Source of the DNA: CAYUVA01 sp964448115 [NCBI: uncultured bacterium]
GTDB taxonomy: Bacteria > CAYUVA01
Assembly (NCBI GenBank): GCA_964448115.1
Contig: CAYUVA010000020.1
Coordinates: 7,226 to 71,225, forward strand
Length of the DNA: 64,000 bases
Direction of reading: 5' to 3'
The number at the start of each line of letters is the position of its first letter. The first letter of the stretch is position 1. A program made the position numbers and the translations under genes. A model generated the notes under the pieces. The model worked only from the letters and a program-made list of their open reading frames with translations, searched no databases and was not told the DNA's origin. Positions 25,527-33,987 of this stretch are shown piece by piece.

Positions 25527-27125
25527 TTGGCGTTGGATAGGTTAAAATCAGCATCGATCAAGGTCTTTTTTATCCTTCTGATTTTAACCGTGATTCTTCG
25601 AGTACCCTATCTGGCTATCCCCTTTTTCTGTATCGATGAGGGGGTCTATGCCACCGCAGCCAGGGAGGTACTGCGCGGGGAGAGACTCTACACCGACCTG
25701 TGGCTGCATAAGCCGCCGGGTATCGTTTACATCTATGCCCTTATATTTCTTGTTAAAGATAGCATGACAGCGGTTCACCTTTTCACCGCGCTGTGGAGCT
25801 TTGCCACTTCGATTGCTATCTACCGGGCTATGAGGCTGCTAAGCGACCACCAATCGAGCCTTTTAGCAGCCATTTTCTATGCTTTCTTCAGCACAAGTTA
25901 CCTGCCCAGGGATATGCAGGCGGCGAATACGGAGCTTTTCATGGTATTGCCTTTGGTGTTGAGCTTCGGCTTTTTAGTGGTCGGCATGAAGCGTCAGAGG
26001 CTTGGTTATCTCTTTTCAGCCGGACTGTTTTGCTCGCTGGGCATGATCTTCAAGCAGCCGGCTTTGTTCGTGGCAGTGGCTTTTATCATGGCAATCATCT
26101 TGCATTATAGGAAACAAGAGACAATCAATAAATGCATCCTAGCATTGGTCACTTATTGCATCGGCATCATGGTTCCCCTGGTGGTGCTCATTCTGTGGGC
26201 ATACAAATCGGGGAGCTTGGGTGATATGCTGCGGCTGGTGGTGGGCTACAACCTTGGTTATGTGAGCGACATCCACCCCTTGCAGTATCTTTATCGCGCC
26301 TATGATATCAGCATCCGGTTCTTTGGCTATAATTTTCTGCTGCTTTGGCTAGCGCTGGTATGGTTGTTCGCCTCCAAGCCCGCCAAAGAGGATGATAAAG
26401 AAAATGGCAGACTACTGCTTCTTTTTTTACTTGGCAGCCTTCTAGGCACTGCCTCCGGCAACCGTTTCTTTGGGCACTACTTCATCCAGAGCCTTCCCGC
26501 GCTCTGTATGGTAGCAGCGGTGGCGTTGAGCAGCCTCTTCACTAACATCCAACGCATTGAGAATGGTTTGATATGCAAGTCATTGTGTGGCTCCCTTATC
26601 ATACTGGTTGTGCTCGGCTTCATCATACCCTTCCAGCGCTTCCATGGCTATGGGATGATAGACAGCCTGGGACGGTTGCTCGAAGGTGAAGGAGCATCGC
26701 CACTGGTTAGGGAGATCGCAAGCAAACCTCACGATGCCAGTCTGGCTGAGCTGGTTAAGAGTATAACCGAGCCGGGGGATAAGATCTTTATCTGGGGTTT
26801 TTACCCGCAGTTGTACTACCTAAGCGGTCGGCGCCCGGCAAGCAGGTTCATCTTCTGCAACTTCCTTACCGGACTACAGCCCGGCTCAGCAGCTTTCTTC
26901 GAGGGCCGCGATACAAGCGAATACATAGTAACTGGAAGCCGGGAGCTACTGATGGAGGATCTTGGCAAAAACCGGCCACGGGTGATAATCGACACCGCAC
27001 CAGCCGATTACTGGGGCTACAGCAGGTACCCGATAGACAAGTATTGGCAGCTAAACGCCTTTATTGCAAAGGATTATCGGCTCTATGCAACCGTGGAGGG
27101 CTTTGCCATCTACCAGCGCTGGTAG
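25527..27125 (+). CDS. GT39-family (ArnT/PMT-like) membrane glycosyltransferase
   Basis: About 530 residues. TM1 is near 12-30; then I-D-E-G-V-Y and L-H-K-P-P-G-I-V-Y, the GT39 signature with the catalytic acidic residue. About ten more membrane segments follow, with a soluble C-terminal domain from about 390. That domain shares G-D-K-I-F-I-W-G-F, Y-Y-L-S-G-R-R-P-A-S-R-F and A-D-Y-W-G-Y with the paralogue at 9481-11223. Start codons near 25527-25533 are TTG without a clear ribosome site, so the start is uncertain. It runs seven bases after the guanylate-kinase-like gene. Donor and acceptor are unknown; polyprenyl-phosphate sugar transfer in the periplasm is expected. Confidence 0.8.
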   Translation: MALDRLKSASIKVFFILLILTVILRVPYLAIPFFCIDEGVYATAAREVLRGERLYTDLWLHKPPGIVYIYALIFLVKDSMTAVHLFTALWSFATSIAIYRAMRLLSDHQSSLLAAIFYAFFSTSYLPRDMQAANTELFMVLPLVLSFGFLVVGMKRQRLGYLFSAGLFCSLGMIFKQPALFVAVAFIMAIILHYRKQETINKCILALVTYCIGIMVPLVVLILWAYKSGSLGDMLRLVVGYNLGYVSDIHPLQYLYRAYDISIRFFGYNFLLLWLALVWLFASKPAKEDDKENGRLLLLFLLGSLLGTASGNRFFGHYFIQSLPALCMVAAVALSSLFTNIQRIENGLICKSLCGSLIILVVLGFIIPFQRFHGYGMIDSLGRLLEGEGASPLVREIASKPHDASLAELVKSITEPGDKIFIWGFYPQLYYLSGRRPASRFIFCNFLTGLQPGSAAFFEGRDTSEYIVTGSRELLMEDLGKNRPRVIIDTAPADYWGYSRYPIDKYWQLNAFIAKDYRLYATVEGFAIYQRW

Positions 27126-27146
27126 CCTCGACCAGGTCTGAAGCAG

Positions 27147-28184
27147 CTAGAAGTTACTGAACCACAATTTGCGCAATAAATCCAGGCACACCTGTCGATA
27201 TTGCTTCCGTGCGGGCAGATGGGGTCTGAAAAATGAAGCCAGGTAGCGGTAAAACAGGCTCAGCGCTCCGAGAATATATAGCGCACATCTGCTCGGCAGC
27301 CTGTTGTGCTTGGCAAAGTATCGATACAGGCTGATGTAGCGGTGAAAGAGCCTGGTATGGCTTGTTTCATCTGTAGCTCCGCCGACCTGGTGCTCGATGA
27401 CCACTGAAGGGACAAAAACGGTCTTGAAGCCCTCCCTGCGCAGCCGATAACATAGATCAACCTCCTCGTAGTAGAGGAAGAAATCCTCATCAAAGCCGCC
27501 GACCCTATCAAAGGCATCCCTTCTGACCAGCAGGAAAGCGCCGGTTAGGTAATCGACCACCTCAGCTTTGCCTGCGATCGGCTTGTACTGGGCAAATATG
27601 GCTGCCAGCGATGAACGAATTAGCCTAGCCAGGCGGGTATTCCCCTTTGGCACCAGCCCCTTGAGATCGAATAAAAAGGGGATGACTCGAAGGATGGTGG
27701 GGAATGAGCCTCTGCTCGGTTGCAGGCTGCCATCGGGATCGACCAGCATAGCACCAGCAGCGCCGATGCTATCATCGCTATAAAGAATCTCAAGTATTGA
27801 TGTGATGTTTCCTTTTCTATGCTTGATATCTGGATTGACAAAGAGCAATAGCTCTTCACAAGCCGATTCCTCTTTGCGTTCTTTGCGTCTTTGCGTGATT
27901 CTCCATCCTTCTTCCTCATCCATCTTTGCGTCTTTGCGTGAGGCTGTCCTGGCGCCGATGTTGCAAGCCTTTGCAAAGCCGAGGTTCTTATCGTTGAAGA
28001 CAAGCTCCACATCCTTTAATTCATTGAGTTTTTCTTTGTCATCGGCTGTGGAGTCATTATCGATAATGATAATCTGGTGCTCGAAACCATCGCATAGCCG
28101 GTGGATCGCCTCCAGGCAGCCGGGGAGGTAGTCAGCCGAGTTGTAATTGACAATTATCGCCGACATTTTCAGGTTTTCATCCAT
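27147..28184 (-). CDS. GT2-family glycosyltransferase carrying an in-frame repeat insertion
   Basis: A 345-residue GT-A transferase of the rhamnosyltransferase-like GT2 group. It has S-A-I-I-V-N-Y-N-S at 8-16, N-L-G-F-A-K-A-C-N-I-G at 67-77, L-L-F-V-N-P-D near 112 and a D-Y-L-T-G-A-F-L-L-V-R-R segment. E-D-F-F-L-Y-Y-E-E-V-D-L, a typical catalytic-base region, follows. Residues about 81-109 (Lys/Arg/Glu-rich) are encoded by a dispersed repeat element; without them the two flanks join as an ordinary GT2. The frame is kept, so the gene may still work. The start is ATG 28184 or an ATG at 28166 that gives the classic M-S-A-I-I-V N-terminus. The gap to the upstream gene is entirely repeat sequence. 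Confidence 0.82.
   Translation of the reverse strand: MDENLKMSAIIVNYNSADYLPGCLEAIHRLCDGFEHQIIIIDNDSTADDKEKLNELKDVELVFNDKNLGFAKACNIGARTASRKDAKMDEEEGWRITQRRKERKEESACEELLLFVNPDIKHRKGNITSILEILYSDDSIGAAGAMLVDPDGSLQPSRGSFPTILRVIPFLFDLKGLVPKGNTRLARLIRSSLAAIFAQYKPIAGKAEVVDYLTGAFLLVRRDAFDRVGGFDEDFFLYYEEVDLCYRLRREGFKTVFVPSVVIEHQVGGATDETSHTRLFHRYISLYRYFAKHNRLPSRCALYILGALSLFYRYLASFFRPHLPARKQYRQVCLDLLRKLWFSNF
27871..27943. repeat. TTTGCGT dispersed repeat inserted within a coding gene
   Basis: TCTTTGCGT units at 27871-27900 lead into CTTTGCGTGATTCTCC, then a short spacer, then CTTTGCGTCTTTGCGTGAGG ending at 27943. The order and spacing match the intergenic copy at 12401-12462. It adds roughly 25-29 codons to the GT2 gene (residues about 81-109) without breaking the frame. 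Confidence 0.8.
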
Positions 28185-28218
28185 TCTTTCTTTGTGTCTT
28201 TGTGCCTTGGTGGTTTTT
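28185..28218. repeat. variant dispersed repeat filling the gap between two minus-strand genes
   Basis: TCTTTCTTTGTGTCTTTGTG followed by CCTTGGTGG and a T-run is a variant of the TTTGCGT family. It occupies the whole 34-base spacer between the TPR membrane protein stop and the GT2 start. On the coding strand it offers only an A/G-rich tract as ribosome site. Confidence 0.5.
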
Positions 28219-30261
28219 CTATGGTCTCATATCTGACATCATCCCCTCGATGCCCTGGATCATCCTTTTGGCTTGCTCCTTATCGCTGCTGTACTTAAGT
28301 AGTTGCACCGCGTATTCTCTTGCCAGGTCGAGCTTGCCGGTTCGGATAAGCAGATTGACCAGATGATAGAGGATATCTACTCGGTCCGGTTTTAGTTCCA
28401 ATCCCTTCTGGAATATATCGATGGCGGTGAACAATTCGCCGAGTATTTCATAAGTCATGGCTAGATTAAAGTAAAGGTCGGCTATTTCAGGATAAAGCTC
28501 TACTGCATGTTTGAAGTACTTGAGCGATTGGTGAGGTCTGTCGAGAACGCCTGAAAAAATACCCATGAAATTCAGATATACATACGATTCATTGTCGTGC
28601 TCGAATGCCCGCTCAAGCTCCTCCATATATAGATGGACATTTTGCTTGTTTACGGCTGCGAGGTTTATGACTAATGGATTAAGATAACGGTACTCGAATC
28701 GGTCGATTATTTCATGGTAAGGTTCTTGGCGACGCAGGTAAATGAGGCATCGGTCATCGAAGTAAACCAATGCGAAGCGAGCCGATTCGACTATCCCTCT
28801 ATGTATGCCTATCTCACCAGATGCCTCGGACTTGGGATATTTCAAGAAGAAGCACTCGATATCGTACTTGGTTAACAGATAGTAAATCCCTCTCACTCCA
28901 TTTGAGCTTTCCAGGTAGTCAGCGAGCATCTCTTCTCCATAGAACATGACCCTGCCATCGATGAAAACCTTTATTTCTGGATATAAATTATAGAGCAGAT
29001 AACCGCCAAACTCGTATGAATTAAAGATCAGCGGCTTAAGGTTATTTGCTCTAAGAAACTCGATCCCCTGTTTAGGGACTTGAGTAGTAATCCCCAAAAT
29101 CCCATTCTCTTCCAGATGTTCTATAAAAGGCTTTGCGGCAAAGCTAGCAATTATTATCATCAGGATAATCGATACCGACCATTGTGACTTTCTCGCATAT
29201 CTTTCTCCCCTTTCTCTCCCCAAGAGGGCAAAGATCTGATCCATTACAATGCTGGCAGCCACACAAACAAAAGGGCACAAACACAAGCCGAATATGACCA
29301 CCATGCGCTGACTGCGCCAGAACGGGTATGCTAATGCTATGAAAAGAAGCAGGTAGTTTATCTGCCTTAGCCTCTCAGGTCCGTTAAGACCGAACCTGGC
29401 AACCAAATAGATTAGCAATCCTAATGCAAGGATAAAAAATCCGAGAAGTTGCATGAAATAGGCATCCCACAGCTTGAATCCCCAGGTAGGCAGCCACTCG
29501 TAGATAACCGATAAGACCAGCTTGCCGGCGGTGAACTTGAAAGGAAACAACAGAGCCTTGTAACTAAAAGGATTTACAAGGCTACAAAATAGGGATATCA
29601 CGAAAATTATCGCCATTGTTATAAAGCCTTTTCTGAATATGCTTTTTCTCTTTTGCTGGTCGATGATCGAAGCAATGGCAAACGAAATGCACCAGCTTCC
29701 CTGGATAAAAAGCCCTATAATATGTCCGCCATGCAAGTTTACCCACAGGATGGTCAAAATAGGCAATAGATATATAGAATTGCTAGGGATTTTCAGGATA
29801 GTTGAGGATAAAACGAATAAATAGATGCTAATAAACAGGTAGGTGAAAAGATAGGGACGCAGATCCATGAAGATCCTTGAATAATGAAAGACAAAAGCGA
29901 TAAAAAAGGCTGCTCCTGGTGGCGAAGCCCCCATCCGCAACCCGGTGAGATAAAGCAACAATGCAGTAGCTATGAGTAAGGATAACTTGAAGAGATTAAG
30001 CAGATAAAATCCTCCCCAGTTATGCAACAGGTAGAATATGATCTGGCTAGCCCACTGGTGATTGAGCCAAGGCTGTCCATTCTTGGTATGAGAGAAGACA
30101 TCGGTAGTGAGAATCTTTCCCTGTGATACCATTACCTCCCCGCTTTTAAGGTGCAGCCAGAAATCAGGATCAGAGATGGGATATACCGTAAGCATGGCTA
30201 CTGCTATACACAGTATTAGTCCACCGGTCATTGACCATGATTTGCTATTATCTTTTCTCAA
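28219..30261 (-). CDS. large multi-pass membrane protein with C-terminal TPRs
   Basis: A 680-residue protein with an N-terminal membrane helix (about 11-27) and then D-P-D-F-W-L-H-L-K-S-G, a motif seen in a family of uncharacterised bacterial membrane proteins with an oligosaccharyltransferase-like layout. About 11 membrane segments reach residue 380. A soluble periplasmic domain (about 395-560) and three or four TPRs (about 565-680) follow. The acidic and aromatic motif after TM1 resembles GT-C enzymes, suggesting sugar transfer from a lipid carrier, but this is inference. The neighbouring GT2, GT39 and DUF2723 genes support a glycan role. Divergent from the Ser/Thr kinase gene. Confidence 0.75.
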   Translation of the reverse strand: MRKDNSKSWSMTGGLILCIAVAMLTVYPISDPDFWLHLKSGEVMVSQGKILTTDVFSHTKNGQPWLNHQWASQIIFYLLHNWGGFYLLNLFKLSLLIATALLLYLTGLRMGASPPGAAFFIAFVFHYSRIFMDLRPYLFTYLFISIYLFVLSSTILKIPSNSIYLLPILTILWVNLHGGHIIGLFIQGSWCISFAIASIIDQQKRKSIFRKGFITMAIIFVISLFCSLVNPFSYKALLFPFKFTAGKLVLSVIYEWLPTWGFKLWDAYFMQLLGFFILALGLLIYLVARFGLNGPERLRQINYLLLFIALAYPFWRSQRMVVIFGLCLCPFVCVAASIVMDQIFALLGRERGERYARKSQWSVSIILMIIIASFAAKPFIEHLEENGILGITTQVPKQGIEFLRANNLKPLIFNSYEFGGYLLYNLYPEIKVFIDGRVMFYGEEMLADYLESSNGVRGIYYLLTKYDIECFFLKYPKSEASGEIGIHRGIVESARFALVYFDDRCLIYLRRQEPYHEIIDRFEYRYLNPLVINLAAVNKQNVHLYMEELERAFEHDNESYVYLNFMGIFSGVLDRPHQSLKYFKHAVELYPEIADLYFNLAMTYEILGELFTAIDIFQKGLELKPDRVDILYHLVNLLIRTGKLDLAREYAVQLLKYSSDKEQAKRMIQGIEGMMSDMRP

Positions 30262-30435
30262 TCATCGATTCCAAGGACAGCAAAAAGGTCATTAGCCCCT
30301 ATTTTCCGCCAATTCAGTAATATCAATTCACCATATCGGTTGCAACTTTATAGCCCTTTTCATTTTATAAATGAATGTGTATTATCTAGAACATAGAGGT
30401 AAAAAAAAAGAGTTTGAAACGGATTGGAAGGAAAA

Positions 30436-32580
30436 ATGGCTGCGATAAGACCCAGCAAAAAAGACTATGAGAAGGCAGATGAGCACCTCAAAGAGCATGG
30501 ATTACTCGATGGTCGATACACCGACTTCGAGCAATTGGGCAGAGGTGGCTTCGGCATGGTTTTCAAGGCTCATGATAATAAACTCAATCGAGATATCGCA
30601 GTAAAGTTCATCTTGGGGGGGCTGGATGAGAAGGTTCGAATGGAGATCGAGTCCCTGGCTCGTCTTACCGGAAATCCTCACATAACCCACATTTTCGATG
30701 CCTTTACCATCGCACCGGGGGAGATCGGACTCGATCCCGCGACCTGGGGCGAAGACAGTTTTCGAGAACGATCTGATCTCGAGGATATCTTGGAATCGAA
30801 TGTAACTGTACTTACACTTGAGCTTGTGGTTGGTCAATCGATGAGAAGAAAATTGATAGCGAATAAAAATAATAAATTACGACATGATCCCAGGAAAGCA
30901 GCGGAATATATGCTTCAGACCTGCATAGGCATGGATTGGGCTCATATAAATAAAATTATACATCGAGATATCAAGCCGGATAACTTACTTATTGCCATTT
31001 TCAAAGATAAATCCCAATTACAACCATACATATCCACGATATATACCGAGACTATCAAGATCACCGACTTCGGATTGGCAAAACTCAATGTAACTCAGCT
31101 CGAATATCATTCGGTGTCTGGTACACTTCAATACATGGCTCCGGAGGTAATACTCAACGGGATCAGCAATGAACGCACTGATATTTATTCCATTGGCATT
31201 GTCTTGTATGAACTTCTGGAGAATAAGCGCCCTATCCAGAAAGCAGATGGTTATGAGGAGGCTATGTCGCGCGCGGGGAAAGAAATTTTTTTACCTGAAT
31301 CATATCCACGAGCGTTACGAGATATAGTACACAAGGCTTGCCATCCAGATCCCGACCAGAGATATAGCACCTGTATGGAAATGGCTGTAGAGCTTAAGGA
31401 GTTCATCAGGCCGAGAGCCCAAGTGCAGATCGATCTGCAATCGATACATAAGACCATCTTGAAGGAGATCCTGCTTAATCGATGGCAAAAGGGAAAGCTC
31501 ACTGAAGAGGACCGCAGGGATATCCAAGAATTCAAGCATGAATACAACATAAAGACCGCTATCGCTCGCCAGATTGAGACAGAGGTAAAAAAGGATCTCA
31601 ATATCGTCACCGAGATGTCCGCCTTTGATGAGATAACCAGTGAAGAGGCATCCCCGATTGGCAAGCAGATTGAGGGCGCATTGGATCGACTTAAAAGTAT
31701 ATCAGAAAAGGTACCGAGAAAAGCTCGGCAAAACTATAGGAGTCTAACCTTTTTAGCAATCTTAGTCGTCATTGCTAGTGTGATCGCTTATTGGATTTTA
31801 CATAAAGATGTAAGCGCTATAAAAAGTGAAGATCGCTTCTCCAATATGCTTGGCATGGAGTTTGTTCTTATCCCAGAGGGTCGCTTCCAGATGGGATCTC
31901 CTGTCTCGGAACCGGGACGCACCGATGCAGAGATGCTGCACTATGTAGAGATCTCGAAGCCTTTCTATATGCAAACCACCGAGGTAACTCAAAGACAATG
32001 GGCGGAGGTTATGAAGGAGAATCCGTCCAAGTTCAAGGATAATGACCGTCCTGTGGAAAATGTCTCCTGGGAGAAGGTGCAGCTTTTCATCGAAAATCTA
32101 AATAACATCGATACACAGCATAAATATAGCCTTCCAACCGAGGCACAATGGGAATATGCCTGCCGAGCACACACATCATCACCGTTCAATCATGGCGCAT
32201 GTAAAGACTATACAAGAGATAATATACTATGCCAGGTAAGTTGCCTAGAGGATTACGCCTGGTTCTGTGGTAATGCTGGAGAAAAGACTCATCCGGTAGC
32301 ACAAAAGAAGCCAAATACATGGGGGCTTTATGACATGCACGGAAATGTCTGGGAATGGTGTTATGACTACAAGGAAGATTATCCGACAGAGGACCTAGTG
32401 ATAGATCCGAGCGGACCCCAAAGCGGAACACACAGGGTGATACGGGGAGGGGCATTTTACAGCCATGCATTTGCATGTCGGTCTGCTTATAGGTTCTTCA
32501 TGCTTCCTGATGAGGCTATGGAAGGCGTGGGGTTCAGGTTGATATGCACCCTGGATAAGGCATCAACTCCAAGTCAATGA
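30436..32580 (+). CDS. membrane-bound Ser/Thr protein kinase fused to a formylglycine-generating-enzyme-like (FGE) domain
   Basis: About 714 residues. Kinase domain (about 30-330): G-R-G-G-F-G-M-V-F glycine loop, Lys in I-A-V-K-F, catalytic H-R-D-I-K-P-D-N, D-F-G-L-A-K and M-A-P-E. A helical region (335-430) precedes one membrane helix (about 435-455), then an FGE-sulfatase/SUMF1-like domain (about 470-705). That domain carries I-P-E-G-R-F-Q-M-G-S, Y-M-Q-T-T-E-V-T, Y-D-M-H-G-N-V-W-E-W and R-G-G-A-F. The kinase should be cytoplasmic and the FGE-like domain periplasmic, suggesting ligand sensing. The ATG at 30436 has a perfect GGAAGGA site. It converges on the J-domain/pseudo-kinase operon with an 11-base gap. 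Confidence 0.9.
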   Translation: MAAIRPSKKDYEKADEHLKEHGLLDGRYTDFEQLGRGGFGMVFKAHDNKLNRDIAVKFILGGLDEKVRMEIESLARLTGNPHITHIFDAFTIAPGEIGLDPATWGEDSFRERSDLEDILESNVTVLTLELVVGQSMRRKLIANKNNKLRHDPRKAAEYMLQTCIGMDWAHINKIIHRDIKPDNLLIAIFKDKSQLQPYISTIYTETIKITDFGLAKLNVTQLEYHSVSGTLQYMAPEVILNGISNERTDIYSIGIVLYELLENKRPIQKADGYEEAMSRAGKEIFLPESYPRALRDIVHKACHPDPDQRYSTCMEMAVELKEFIRPRAQVQIDLQSIHKTILKEILLNRWQKGKLTEEDRRDIQEFKHEYNIKTAIARQIETEVKKDLNIVTEMSAFDEITSEEASPIGKQIEGALDRLKSISEKVPRKARQNYRSLTFLAILVVIASVIAYWILHKDVSAIKSEDRFSNMLGMEFVLIPEGRFQMGSPVSEPGRTDAEMLHYVEISKPFYMQTTEVTQRQWAEVMKENPSKFKDNDRPVENVSWEKVQLFIENLNNIDTQHKYSLPTEAQWEYACRAHTSSPFNHGACKDYTRDNILCQVSCLEDYAWFCGNAGEKTHPVAQKKPNTWGLYDMHGNVWEWCYDYKEDYPTEDLVIDPSGPQSGTHRVIRGGAFYSHAFACRSAYRFFMLPDEAMEGVGFRLICTLDKASTPSQ

Positions 32581-32591
32581 CATCTGGCTAA

Positions 32592-33986
32592 TCATAAATG
32601 AGGCAAATCCTCAAGCTCTTTTTTCGCCTTTATGAACCGGGGGTCGAGTTTCAGCGCTTCAAGGAATTCATCTTTGGCTCTCGGATAGATTTTAGCTGCC
32701 TTATATACGATGCCAAGGTGATAGTGATGGAGAGGATTGCCAGCCTCTGCCTCGATAGCTTGTGCTCCAGCTACCACTGCCTTTCTTAGGTTTCGGCCGG
32801 TCTTTGCCAGGACATAAGCAAGGTAGCTTTGATACAAGGGATTCTTGGGGTCATACTGTATGGCGACCTGGATACCAGTAAGCGCGTGTGCATAGTCCTT
32901 GTTGTTTATCGCCTCCAAAGCCCTCTTGAACCTTAGCTTTGCCAGCGATTTAAGATCGATCCTTCCCGAGCTCTCTTCTTTTAGTTTTTTATGTCTCTTG
33001 AGGTTGGTTAGTGCATCCTTGGCTAGTAGTGATGACCTGTAAAGAAATCCGATCGCCTTGGCGATATTTTTATCTTGAAATTGTTTCCAGCCATTTAAAC
33101 AGAGTATGTCTGCTTGCTTGATTCGTTTTTCATCATCGGCATTCAATTCTCTTCGTATCGATTCGGTATCCTCGTCGCGTAGAAATTTATTATAGATCTT
33201 TAGAACTCTAATGAAGTTATCTCTCCCCTTTTCCAATTCTCCATTTTTTAGATCTTTCATGGCTTTTATCGACCAGTTTAATATGTTAATAAGATACTCT
33301 ATTGAGTTCTTGAAATCTGCCTTGAACTCCTCTTTAGTCTCGAAGAACTCCTTGGCAATGCGCTGCATATTCTTATCTCGCTTTATTGGGGATGGCTCCT
33401 TCTTGGAGTTTTCTAAATCATTGATCTCATCGCTTTTGAACTTCTTGAATTCATGAGACTCGAACCTATCAAAGATGTCCTTGTAGCTATCGCTGGAGGG
33501 TTCCGATTTTTTCTTTTCCTTCTGCATCTCGGTCCAGATGAATTCGTTGGTTTCGCCGGTGGGATTATGATACTTAGGTTCTATTCCAAGGTCTTTTAGG
33601 TCTTGTTCAAAGTTTTTGGTTGCACGAGAGATAGGTTCCTGGTCCTTAGAATCAGTTGGTGTCTCAATTCCTCCATCGGTCAAATCAAGGTCTAAATATA
33701 GTTCTTCCTTGTCTTCGGGAGCTTCGCCTTCAGCAGCGGATTCGGCTTCCTCCATCTCCTTTTGCCACTTGAGGTACTGGTCGTATCGCTTGCGGTTCTT
33801 ATCGTCGATTAAGAACTGATAGGCATCATAGACCTCATAGAACTTTTGTCCAGGTACCGAGCCGGTCTTCATCTCCCTCTGGTACTTCATGGATAGACGC
33901 GTAAAAGCCTGGCGGATCTCCTTCTTAGTAGCTTTTGGGTTAACTCCAAGAATCTTGTAATAGTTTGGGTACCGGTTCTCAGGCAT
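32592..33986 (-). CDS. J-domain-like/TPR protein lacking the HPD motif
   Basis: A 464-residue protein. Residues 7-72 are clearly J-domain (Y-Y-K-I-L-G-V, helix II, then F-Y-E-V-Y-D-A-Y-Q-F-L and R-K-R-Y-D-Q-Y). The loop that should read H-P-D reads Q-R-E (K-Y-Q-R-E-M-K-T-G near 35-43), so Hsp70 ATPase stimulation is not expected. A long acidic and charged linker (about 75-215) follows, then helical repeats. TPRs lie at about 355-460 (A-L-E-A-I-N-N-K-D-Y, then P-K-N-P-L-Y-Q-S-Y-L-A-Y and H-Y-H-L-G-I-V-Y). It starts one base after the stop of the receiver-rich hybrid protein, so the pair is one operon and probably one complex. Confidence 0.85.
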   Translation of the reverse strand: MPENRYPNYYKILGVNPKATKKEIRQAFTRLSMKYQREMKTGSVPGQKFYEVYDAYQFLIDDKNRKRYDQYLKWQKEMEEAESAAEGEAPEDKEELYLDLDLTDGGIETPTDSKDQEPISRATKNFEQDLKDLGIEPKYHNPTGETNEFIWTEMQKEKKKSEPSSDSYKDIFDRFESHEFKKFKSDEINDLENSKKEPSPIKRDKNMQRIAKEFFETKEEFKADFKNSIEYLINILNWSIKAMKDLKNGELEKGRDNFIRVLKIYNKFLRDEDTESIRRELNADDEKRIKQADILCLNGWKQFQDKNIAKAIGFLYRSSLLAKDALTNLKRHKKLKEESSGRIDLKSLAKLRFKRALEAINNKDYAHALTGIQVAIQYDPKNPLYQSYLAYVLAKTGRNLRKAVVAGAQAIEAEAGNPLHHYHLGIVYKAAKIYPRAKDEFLEALKLDPRFIKAKKELEDLPHL

Positions 33987-33987
33987 C

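Noticed and set aside
27119-27135. CTGGT...ACCAG inverted repeat at the end of the GT39 gene
   Set aside because: Five-base stem overlapping the stop codon with no T-run, so not a supported terminator.
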